Positions 1 to 6,146 of a stretch of 8,295 bases of DNA are shown here, piece after piece. The notes below the pieces were generated by a model, which saw nothing but the letters and a program-made list of their open reading frames with translations, made no database searches and was not told the DNA's origin. Source of the stretch: JBMYQA01 sp049600855 (lineage in GTDB: Bacteria; Bacteroidota; Bacteroidia; Cytophagales; Flammeovirgaceae); contig JBMYQA010000271.1 of NCBI GenBank assembly GCA_049600855.1, forward strand, positions 1-8,295, read 5' to 3'. Position 1 is the stretch's first letter. Each line of letters begins with the position of its first letter. Made by a program: the position numbers and the translations under genes.

Positions 1-1
1 T

Positions 2-1426
2 TTGTTTTCACCAGTTTGCTTGGCTTCTAGGTCTACACTGCAGCACCGACGAATTTATATCATCAACGACGGCGTACTTTCAAGCGACGACGGATCCTTA
101 GTCAGCTTGTTTGCATGCATTTCTGCCAAGGCACAATTAGTAAGTAATGAGCCCAAACGAGCATGCCCTGGAAATTTAGAAGGAACGGTTTGTTGGGGCT
201 TACAAAAGGAAATCGCTCAAGAAAAACAGGTTTTATACACCGATGCGTTGGCTATGAAAGATTATGCATCTTGTTTAGCTCCTTACGAATGGCTGTTGAA
301 AGAAACTCCATTTTTAGATAAATCCTTATACATCGACGGAGAAAAAATTTATAAAACACTCATTAAGCAAGCAAAAGGAGAAACAAAAAAAATTTATCAA
401 GATCAATTACTCAAGATCTATGATCAGCGCATACAATACTTTGGAGAAGCGGAGAAAGTACTCCAAAAAAAAGGATTAAAATACTATCCGTATCTGGTAA
501 ATCGAGGAAAAGAACACTGGAATAGCATGTTTAATTTCTACGATCAGCTAATCACGCTTTGTGGTGATGACACCTATCGAAGTAATGTTATTTATTTTAT
601 GAAGGCTTTACAAAAAAAGCATCATGTGAGTGCTGTTAGCATTCAGGAATTGATTAAACATTATACTCGTATTAGTAACATCATCGACATACAACTCAAA
701 AACAACACGGATAAGAAGCTAGAAAATTGGGTTAAAACTCAACAAATTGCGGAAAGTATTTTTATAGAAATTGCTGGAGATCGTATAGATTGTGAATTTA
801 TAAAAGAACAATGGGGAAAGCGATTGAGTACACATCCTTCAGACATTAAACACGCTAAGAAAGTAGTTAAGTTTATGGCTACTCAAAAGTGTACACAAGA
901 TCCTTTATTTCAACAGGCTTTGGAACACATCTTTAAAATAGAACCTTCTTTAAAATTGGTTGATGTGTTGATTAGTCGCTATGCCCATCAACCTCATCAA
1001 TTAGAAAAAGCGCTGAATCAAAAGATAACGCTAGCTCAACAAGCAGCTAATGTGAAAGAAGAAGCTGATGCCCATATGAAACTAGGAAATTTGAGGAATA
1101 AACAACATAAAAAAATAGAGGCAAGAGCGTTTTACCTAAAAGCGGCTAAATTAAATCCAGAGATTTCGTCTAAAGCTTATTCGCTGTACCTACAAAGCCG
1201 AACAGATTGCTTAGTTAAAGATAATCCTAATGTTGTAAAGGATCGCGCCTTCTATTATGCGGCCTATGAAATGTATAAACGAGCAGGAAATCAAGCTGGT
1301 ATGCGGCAAGCAGCGAGCCAGTTTCCTACTATGGGAGACATCCATCAAACGGGTTATCAATTAGGCGAGTTAATTAAAGTAGCCTGTTGGGTTGGAGGCT
1401 CCTACCCGATTCAGAAACGGCCTTGA
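2..1426 (+). CDS. Secreted TPR-type repeat protein, 5' end uncertain or partial
   Basis: This reading frame is open to the left edge, so the true start may lie outside the window. Read from a TTG at base 2 it gives 474 residues. Residues about 33-45 (LVSLFACISAKAQ) look like the end of a signal peptide with an AKA|Q cleavage site, so the mature protein is probably exported. The rest is almost all helical. A TPR-like helix pair is visible near residues 352-386 (alanine-rich, with LGN and the ending LNPE). The C-terminus, with AAYEMYKRAGN, QFPTM, ACWVGG and a final KRP, matches the end of a Cytophagales TPR family as I remember it. That family has no known biochemical function; TPR repeats usually mediate protein contacts. 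The first internal ATG (base 254) would cut into the conserved YTDALAMKDYASC block, so it is not a credible start. The gene converges on the hydrolase with a 6-base gap. The family match is from memory. Confidence 0.8.
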   Translation: MFSPVCLASRSTLQHRRIYIINDGVLSSDDGSLVSLFACISAKAQLVSNEPKRACPGNLEGTVCWGLQKEIAQEKQVLYTDALAMKDYASCLAPYEWLLKETPFLDKSLYIDGEKIYKTLIKQAKGETKKIYQDQLLKIYDQRIQYFGEAEKVLQKKGLKYYPYLVNRGKEHWNSMFNFYDQLITLCGDDTYRSNVIYFMKALQKKHHVSAVSIQELIKHYTRISNIIDIQLKNNTDKKLENWVKTQQIAESIFIEIAGDRIDCEFIKEQWGKRLSTHPSDIKHAKKVVKFMATQKCTQDPLFQQALEHIFKIEPSLKLVDVLISRYAHQPHQLEKALNQKITLAQQAANVKEEADAHMKLGNLRNKQHKKIEARAFYLKAAKLNPEISSKAYSLYLQSRTDCLVKDNPNVVKDRAFYYAAYEMYKRAGNQAGMRQAASQFPTMGDIHQTGYQLGELIKVACWVGGSYPIQKRP

Positions 1427-1432
1427 CGCTGA

Positions 1433-2137
1433 TTACATTTTAGTCTTTAAATAACGTGACAACAAATTAAAATGATCCGCATTTAATTGTTTGAGGCCAT
1501 AGGAGTAGTCTCCTAATGCATTGCAAAGTGGAGCAATGTGCTGGTAGGTAATTATGTGGTCTTGGGCTCCAAGAACGAACTCAAGCTGCATTTGATGCTG
1601 TTGAATCGACTGAGCTAATTTTGTTACCGCTACGTTAAAGTCTCGATGAATCATCCATGTATGATAAACCCGTTCGCGATGTATGCGTGAGCGGGTTTGT
1701 GCTTTTGCCATTCGAATGAGTGATTTGGGTAACAGGTTAAACTGATGCACAAAATGAACCATTGGATTCAGTATGTTGAAAGAAGAAACTGATTGTTTAA
1801 ATAGCCATTGCCCCAAAATCGTGTGGGTAGCAAAAGTATATAAAGGATGAATCAACAAACCTTCAGGAGCTATTAGGTGTACCTTTCGAATGTACGTAGG
1901 AAAATTTAGCATTAATGCATAAGCTAGTCTACATCCAATGGAACAAGCGATGACATCGTATTTCGATTTTTGATCGCTCAAAAAAAAAGGAGAAAATAGT
2001 TCGATAAACTCCCTCTGATTTTGATAGACTAAACTTTTTTTACTGTGAAAAGGTAAGTCAAAAGCCAGTACGTGCTTGCTTTTGCCCAATGTTTCAAATG
2101 CAGTCGCTTCTTGCCCAAATCCATGAAAAGCGAGCAT
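1433..2137 (-). CDS. Alpha/beta hydrolase, Bacteroidota type
   Basis: This is a 234-residue alpha/beta-hydrolase-fold protein, counted from the ATG at 2137. The oxyanion-hole motif HGFGQ is at residues 5-9. The nucleophile elbow is ACSIG, with Ser66; it has Ala in place of the usual first Gly of GxSxG. The likely acid is Asp193 (GAQDHI) and the likely base His222 (ADHFNLL). The core triad is therefore present, but the substrate cannot be read from the sequence. No signal peptide is seen, so it is probably cytoplasmic. The ATG at 2137 falls within the first beta strand. The frame upstream of it encodes YTTFGAPQAIP, which resembles the normal family N-terminus, and stays open back to the stop codon of the Hpt-like gene. 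No ATG, GTG or TTG in that frame lies between that stop and 2137, so the real start may be a non-standard codon further upstream. It probably shares a transcript with the Hpt-like gene. Confidence 0.8.
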   Translation of the reverse strand: MLAFHGFGQEATAFETLGKSKHVLAFDLPFHSKKSLVYQNQREFIELFSPFFLSDQKSKYDVIACSIGCRLAYALMLNFPTYIRKVHLIAPEGLLIHPLYTFATHTILGQWLFKQSVSSFNILNPMVHFVHQFNLLPKSLIRMAKAQTRSRIHRERVYHTWMIHRDFNVAVTKLAQSIQQHQMQLEFVLGAQDHIITYQHIAPLCNALGDYSYGLKQLNADHFNLLSRYLKTKM

Positions 2138-2197
2138 GGGAATAGCTTGAGGGGCACCAAATGTAGTATAGGAAAACGTAGTGATGGTTGTTATTAT

Positions 2198-2539
2198 TTA
2201 TCCAAATAATTGCTTCATTGAATTCACTTCATCAATAAAGTCTTCAAATGTAGATTTAGTATCAAGGATATGTTCCTTGTACTTATCAAAACGATCCGAA
2301 TGTGCTTTTTCGATTCTTCTAATCTTATCTACTAAATGATTTGCCCCAAAAACTTGAGCTTGGGACTTTAATTGCTGCATTACTGTCTTTACTCCGGCAA
2401 AATCGGAACTTGTAATAGCACTTTCTAAATCATTTTGATACTCTTCCGATTGCGTCAAAAACCGTTCAATGATTTCCAGTGAGAAAGCACTATTATTTAG
2501 TGAGACTTTCTTGAAGTATTCAACATTAATCAATCCCAT
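2198..2539 (-). CDS. Hpt-like four-helix protein lacking the phospho-histidine
   Basis: This is a 113-residue protein starting at the ATG at 2539. The frame also runs open upstream to an ATG at 2659, but those 40 extra codons pass through an inverted-repeat element and do not look like protein. MGLINVEYFKK at the chosen start resembles the start of Bacteroidota Hpt proteins. The body fits an Hpt helical bundle: a helix near residues 18-42, then QQLKSQAQVFGANHL at residues 55-69, then IRRIEKA. In Hpt domains the second helix carries HxLKG or HxLKS, and the His passes phosphate between histidine kinases and response regulators. Here Gln55 takes the His position. The protein is therefore unlikely to carry phosphate at the usual site. 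It could be a decoy or docking protein, but that is inference. It sits directly upstream of the hydrolase, in the same frame, with 60 bases between this stop and the hydrolase ATG. Confidence 0.7.
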   Translation of the reverse strand: MGLINVEYFKKVSLNNSAFSLEIIERFLTQSEEYQNDLESAITSSDFAGVKTVMQQLKSQAQVFGANHLVDKIRRIEKAHSDRFDKYKEHILDTKSTFEDFIDEVNSMKQLFG

Positions 2540-2567
2540 AATTATTGGATATTTCAGCGTGTTTGAT

Positions 2568-2726
2568 CTGAGTACTTTGTAACAAAAGTTTTTTAATACC
2601 TTGCTGCCAGCGTAAATCTGAAGATTTACTTGATTTCTGTTCGTAGAGGTGGGCCGCATTCGGACGTTTTACTAACCCTACGAACAGCACGGAAATATTA
2701 AGAGACTTACTTTACAAAGTACTGAG
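2568..2726. repeat. Nested inverted-repeat element, possible structured RNA or small mobile remnant
   Basis: The ends pair with each other: 2568-2582 with 2712-2726 (14 of 15 positions; 2570/2724 is G-G). Inside, 2586-2598 pairs with 2696-2708; two of these 13 pairs are T-G, which would be U·G in a + strand RNA but A·C mismatches in a minus-strand RNA. Within this long stem sit two hairpins. One is a perfect 8-base arm pair at 2612-2629 (gtaaatct/agatttac). The other is a perfect 10-base arm pair at 2637-2646 and 2678-2687 (ctgttcgtag/ctacgaacag), extended by three more pairs after a one-base bulge. The inner hairpin is richer in GC than its surroundings. The overall shape is a stem closing a multi-branch junction. 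I see no target-site duplication, no transposase and no match to an RNA family I know. Its nature is unknown. Confidence 0.6.
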
Positions 2727-2868
2727 TTAGAAAAAATGTTTAATTTAATCTAATGATTAGATGGTTAAGATAGTCAAATCTAAATAAAAAACCTTCTTGG
2801 CAAAAAAAATACAAAAAAATCCTAAGTAAGTTTCAAGCTCAATCATTCTATATCATCACCTTTTCTCT

Positions 2869-2913
2869 AAAAGAATAAGAGGCAATAGCGAGTAAAGTCA
2901 ACTATTGCCTCTT
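2869..2913 (-). terminator. Intrinsic terminator of ctpA
   Basis: A perfect 12-base stem pairs 2902-2913 with 2877-2888 (aagaggcaatag/ctattgcctctt on the minus strand) around a 13-base loop. It is followed on the minus strand by the T-rich tail attctttt. It begins about 20 bases after the ctpA stop codon, which is the expected place. On the + strand the stem is followed by caacttaaaa, so it acts only in the ctpA direction. Confidence 0.85.
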
Positions 2914-2933
2914 CAACTTAAAAGCAGAATCGC

Positions 2934-4583
2934 TTATTCTCCCTTTAAAATCTCATTGTATTTTTCTGTATCATTTAACAACTCGATAGCTGTCTTAATT
3001 TCTTTATTATCATCAAAAGAAGCTTCAATTTGGCCTACTTGGAAATAATACCTCGATACAATTTCTTTTTCTAACTCTTCGCGAATCTGATCTTTAAACT
3101 TGATCAAGTCAGACTCTTTATTGTGAGATATTTTAGTTTTCAACGCATAGATTTGCGTTTTAATATCTTCATAGTATTTATCGTCTTTTGCACTAGAAAT
3201 CAGCTTTTTAAGTGAGTTCTCAACTTTAGTTTGATAATCGTAATCCTTATCGCCCAACCAAGCCATAAACTCCTTATATTCCTCATCAGATAAACTAAAC
3301 GATAGCGCAGGATCAATCTCTGCATGATCGTGCTTGTATTTTGTTGCATAATCAAAAATTAACCCTTTAGAGATGAGGCTTACGGTAATAGGGGCAAAAT
3401 TATCTAACTTCACTTCTACATCAGGCATTACCCCTCCTCCATCGTATACCACTCGGCCATTCTTTGTTTTAAAAGCTACGCGCAAGGAATCAGGTATTTT
3501 TTCAGCTGCACCTTCATCATCTCTTTTACTGTAGTCAATTTCTTGGATACATCTTCCACTAGGAATGTAGTACTTTGCCACTGTAACTTTCAGCTTTGAA
3601 TTGTAAGTAAGTGAGCGTGTAGCTTGCACCAAACCTTTACCAAAACTGCGTGATCCTACCAGTACACCGCGATCGTAATCCTGAATAACGCCAGAAACAA
3701 TTTCGGAAGCTGAAGCACTAGAACCATTAATGAGTACCGCGATTGGGATATCCGTATCAACCGCAGGATTCAAAGCCTTATGCATGCGATTCCAGTCCTT
3801 AATTTTGCCCTTTGTACTTACAATTTCATGACCTTTGGGTAAAAACACATTCGAAATGTTAATTGCTTCACTTAATAAGCCACCTGGATTTCCTCTCAAA
3901 TCTAAAATGATCTTTTTTGCCCCTTTATCTTTCAAACTCACCAACGCACTTTTCACCTCTTTACTGGCATTTCTTGTAAAATCAGTCAACTGAATCATGC
4001 CAATATCTTCACTTACCATACCATGGTAAGGAACATTATTCAACTTAATTCGTTCTCGCTTCAAGGTTACATCAAAAGGTGCGTTTTTACCATATCGCTT
4101 AATCTTTAAAGAAAGATTTGTCCCTGCTTGTCCTTTCAGCAATTTACTGATATCATCAATATGGCGTTCTGTGATTTGAATGCCGTCAATGGCAATAATT
4201 TCATCTCCAATTTCTAAACCTGCACGATCTGCAGGATAGCCTTTATTCGGCATGAGCACCATCACTTTATCATTTCTCCTTCCAATAACTGCGCCTATAC
4301 CACCATATTCGCCTGTTGTAATTGTTCGATAATCTTCAATGCGATCTTCTGGAATGTAATTCGTATAGGGATCGAGTGTATTTAGCATGGCATCGATACC
4401 CGTTTTCATCAACTCCGATGGACTGACATCATCCACGTAATATTTATTCACTTCTCGATATAGCGTAGCGAAAATGTCTAAGTTTTTAGAAATCTCAAAG
4501 TATTTCTCAGCAGGCTTGTAGGCCGTTAATCCAAGTACAACGACTAATAGAAATGCGGTAATTTTGATATGTTTTCTTCTCAT
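2934..4583 (-). CDS. ctpA: S41 family carboxyl-terminal processing peptidase (CtpA-type)
   Basis: This 549-residue serine protease of family S41 cleaves or trims proteins in the cell envelope, typically from their C-terminal ends. An N-terminal hydrophobic segment (about residues 7-22, after MRRKHIK) is an uncleaved anchor or signal peptide, placing the enzyme on the periplasmic side. A PDZ domain covers roughly residues 84-175, with its ligand loop at GGIG (94-97); it binds substrate tails. The protease core follows, with LDLRGNPGG at 228-235. The catalytic set is complete: Ser291 in GSSASASE, Lys316 in SFGKG and Gln320, with the Ser-to-Lys spacing of 25 and Lys-to-Gln spacing of 4 known for Prc and D1 protease. 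A charged helical tail of about 130 residues (420-549) is usual in Bacteroidota members. It lies 143 bases downstream of rnpA, an order common in this phylum, and ends at a clear terminator. The natural substrates are unknown. Confidence 0.96.
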   Translation of the reverse strand: MRRKHIKITAFLLVVVLGLTAYKPAEKYFEISKNLDIFATLYREVNKYYVDDVSPSELMKTGIDAMLNTLDPYTNYIPEDRIEDYRTITTGEYGGIGAVIGRRNDKVMVLMPNKGYPADRAGLEIGDEIIAIDGIQITERHIDDISKLLKGQAGTNLSLKIKRYGKNAPFDVTLKRERIKLNNVPYHGMVSEDIGMIQLTDFTRNASKEVKSALVSLKDKGAKKIILDLRGNPGGLLSEAINISNVFLPKGHEIVSTKGKIKDWNRMHKALNPAVDTDIPIAVLINGSSASASEIVSGVIQDYDRGVLVGSRSFGKGLVQATRSLTYNSKLKVTVAKYYIPSGRCIQEIDYSKRDDEGAAEKIPDSLRVAFKTKNGRVVYDGGGVMPDVEVKLDNFAPITVSLISKGLIFDYATKYKHDHAEIDPALSFSLSDEEYKEFMAWLGDKDYDYQTKVENSLKKLISSAKDDKYYEDIKTQIYALKTKISHNKESDLIKFKDQIREELEKEIVSRYYFQVGQIEASFDDNKEIKTAIELLNDTEKYNEILKGE

Positions 4584-4726
4584 AAGTCCTATTTTTCAGA
4601 CAGTCAGTTTTTGATCTTCTTATAAAGATAACCAATTATTCACAGGATATTGCTCGATTTTATGGTAAACGGCATTTTTTCTTTTCTGTAAGTAGAAGAA
4701 ATCACAAATTACTGTATTCTGCCCAT

Positions 4727-5104
4727 TTATTTTGTCAATAATTTAAGTGCTTTCAACAAGTTTTTATTCATGAGTGTACTCTCATTAAACTCTTTTGCTA
4801 CATAAATAATTGCTAAATGTGCTGGTTTATTGTCTAATCCAGCTAACCATGCTGATTTATTTAGTCGATATGCCTCTCTGATTTGTCGTTTAATTCGATT
4901 TCGATCAACTGCTTTCTTAAACTTTTTTTTGGAAACAGATACTAAAACTTGGGGATTTCGCGGCACTTCATTGTCATCAATCCAAACGTTGGGTAAAGTC
5001 ACCACTTTAAATGGATACTTAAAAGTGCCCTTACCTTTAGCAAATAATTGTTTAATGATTTTTTCTTGTTTTAGTTTTTCAGATTTAGGTAAACGTTGAT
5101 TCAT
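4727..5104 (-). CDS. rnpA: Ribonuclease P protein component
   Basis: This 125-residue basic protein is the small subunit of RNase P. With the catalytic RNA it removes the 5' leader from precursor tRNAs; the protein helps bind the leader and stabilises the active RNA. The signature RNR motif is intact at about residues 59-80 (KKKFKKAVDRNRIKRQIREAYR region, with Arg68, Arg70 and Arg73 in the core). The N-terminal part (LPKSEKLK, then FAKGKGTFKYPFKV) matches the usual start and first strands. The length is typical. rpmH, its usual upstream neighbour in many bacteria, is not here: the gene starts from a divergent promoter region shared with the FKBP gene. ctpA follows on the same strand, so some read-through into ctpA is plausible. 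Confidence 0.97.
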   Translation of the reverse strand: MNQRLPKSEKLKQEKIIKQLFAKGKGTFKYPFKVVTLPNVWIDDNEVPRNPQVLVSVSKKKFKKAVDRNRIKRQIREAYRLNKSAWLAGLDNKPAHLAIIYVAKEFNESTLMNKNLLKALKLLTK

Positions 5105-5141
5105 AAAATCAATTAATAATACTGTTGATCCTCTTTAAATT

Positions 5142-5149
5142 CAAAAGTA
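5142..5149 (-). promoter_or_regulatory. Putative -7 promoter motif for rnpA
   Basis: On the minus strand this reads TACTTTTG, an exact fit to the Bacteroidota -7 consensus TAnnTTTG. It lies 37 bases upstream of the rnpA ATG, which gives a leader of roughly 30 bases. No TTTG is found at the -33 spacing, so only half of the promoter is supported. Confidence 0.45.
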
Positions 5150-5209
5150 GTGTATTTTCCATCCTTTCACTATCCGATTGTTATAATTAAGCTAATAATA
5201 CACAGGCTG

Positions 5210-5240
5210 TGTGTACTTTTTACAAAAGATTCTATTTTTG
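5210..5240 (+). promoter_or_regulatory. Putative Bacteroidota-type promoter for the FKBP-dsbD pair
   Basis: TATTTTTG at 5233-5240 is an exact TAnnTTTG -7 motif. TGTG at 5210-5213, exactly 19 bases before it, is a three-of-four match to the TTTG -33 element. The motif ends 23 bases before the ATG at 5264, so the leader would be very short. This position also argues that the upstream in-frame ATG at 5150 is not the real start. Confidence 0.55.
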
Positions 5241-5263
5241 GCAAAAAATACGACGCTTCATTC

Positions 5264-6136
5264 ATGGCAAACTACTTTTTCATTTTTTTTGTTTCATTAG
5301 TATTCTTTTTAAGCGCTTGTTCTTCGCAAGAAAAAAGCGATTTTAAGAAGAGTCCAACAGGAATTGAATACTTGATTCGTTCCAATGGAAATGGTGTAAA
5401 ACCCAAACGTGGAGAAGTCGTTATGATGAAAGTCACTTTACATCACCCGCAAGGAAACCCATTAACCAACACACCTTACACACAAGGAGTATATGGTCAT
5501 CCAATTCATGGAAAATCAACACTTGCCCGAAGCATAGATCCTATTTTATTAAAATGCAGTAGTGGCGACAGTTTATTGATGCACTTAAAAGCATCTTTAC
5601 TATTTGGGAAAACCTTTCTTCCTCAAGGTGTAAACGCAAATGACCTGCTGTATCTTCAAGCTAAAATCGAAGATATCATTACCTTCACCGATTACCAGGA
5701 CATTCAACAAGAACGATTGGCACAAGAAGCAGAAAAGCGTATCCAACAAAATGATAGTTTGTTACTCGCCTATGCAGAGCAACATCAATTCATGCCAGCT
5801 AAACTTAGAAGTGGGGTTTATTATTACATTACCCAAGCAGGTAAAGGAAAATCGCCTGTGGAAGGAGATATCGTTCACTTAGACTACACCGTTTATCGAC
5901 TAGATGGCGAGCGTGTTGATGCTTCTGCTGACCGAGGAAAGCCGTTTCAGTTTGTGGTAGGGCGTGGGGCTGTAATTAAAGGGCTTGATCAGGCCATCAG
6001 AAAGCTGAAGACAGGTGGAAGAGCAACCATTCTAATTCCATCAGATTTGGCCTATGGAGGCGAAAGCAAGGGAAAGCAACTCCCACCACACAGTAATTTA
6101 CGATTTGAAGTAAGCCTTCTCAGTATTGAGAAATGA
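5264..6136 (+). CDS. Lipoprotein FKBP-type peptidyl-prolyl isomerase with two FKBP-like domains
   Basis: This 290-residue envelope lipoprotein is predicted to speed cis-trans isomerisation at proline bonds during folding of exported proteins. The ATG at 5264 is chosen because it opens a clear signal peptide (MANYFFIFFVSLVFFLSAC) with lipobox LSAC and lipidated Cys19; an in-frame ATG at 5150 would bury this signal behind 38 unlikely residues and the promoter motif. A first FKBP-like domain (about residues 35-150) keeps the general pattern but lacks the usual active-site residues, so it is probably inactive. A charged helical linker (about 148-175) follows. The second domain (about 178-290) is canonical: GDIVHLDYTVY, FVVGRGAVIKGLDQAI, LIPSDLAYGG, LPPHSNLRFEVSLLSI. 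Two-domain secreted FKBPs of this kind are common in Bacteroidota. dsbD follows 10 bases downstream, suggesting one transcript for envelope protein folding. Confidence 0.92.
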   Translation: MANYFFIFFVSLVFFLSACSSQEKSDFKKSPTGIEYLIRSNGNGVKPKRGEVVMMKVTLHHPQGNPLTNTPYTQGVYGHPIHGKSTLARSIDPILLKCSSGDSLLMHLKASLLFGKTFLPQGVNANDLLYLQAKIEDIITFTDYQDIQQERLAQEAEKRIQQNDSLLLAYAEQHQFMPAKLRSGVYYYITQAGKGKSPVEGDIVHLDYTVYRLDGERVDASADRGKPFQFVVGRGAVIKGLDQAIRKLKTGGRATILIPSDLAYGGESKGKQLPPHSNLRFEVSLLSIEK

Positions 6137-6146
6137 TTTAATAGTT

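Larger units (their letters stand above)
2540..2933. other. Gene-free stretch between the Hpt-like gene and ctpA
   Basis: No credible gene is seen in these 394 bases. From left to right the stretch holds a short leader of the Hpt-like gene (2540-2567), a nested inverted-repeat element (2568-2726), an AT-rich part with a 13-base palindrome (tctaatgattaga, 2749-2761), A-rich runs (about 2784-2819) and the ctpA terminator (2869-2913). No convincing TTTG/TAnnTTTG promoter was found for the Hpt-like gene, although one must lie somewhere on this side if the gene has its own transcript. Confidence 0.7.

Noticed and set aside
1..120. Cloning-vector sequence, because PstI, BamHI and SphI sites occur close together
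   Set aside because: The sites are not in polylinker order or spacing and the reading frame continues through them; chance is the simpler explanation.
1389..1407. A GC-rich hairpin near the end of the TPR gene (ggg/ccc stem) as a terminator
   Set aside because: It lies inside coding sequence (WVGGSYP) and neither strand has a T-run after it.
2540..2659. A 40-codon N-terminal extension of the Hpt-like protein from an ATG at 2659
   Set aside because: It runs through the inverted-repeat element, has no family resemblance, and the ATG at 2539 gives a normal Hpt start.
2637..2687. The inner hairpin of the nested element as a tRNA or an integron attC site
   Set aside because: The lengths and loops do not fit a tRNA cloverleaf, and there is no correct pair of attC core sites (GTTRRRY and RYYYAAC).
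4830..5099. An 89-codon open frame on the + strand inside rnpA
   Set aside because: It is antisense to a clearly recognised gene and its translation shows no domain or signal; it is a shadow.
5150..5263. A 38-residue N-terminal extension of the FKBP lipoprotein
   Set aside because: It would place the lipoprotein signal peptide internally and would overlap the likely promoter at 5210-5240.
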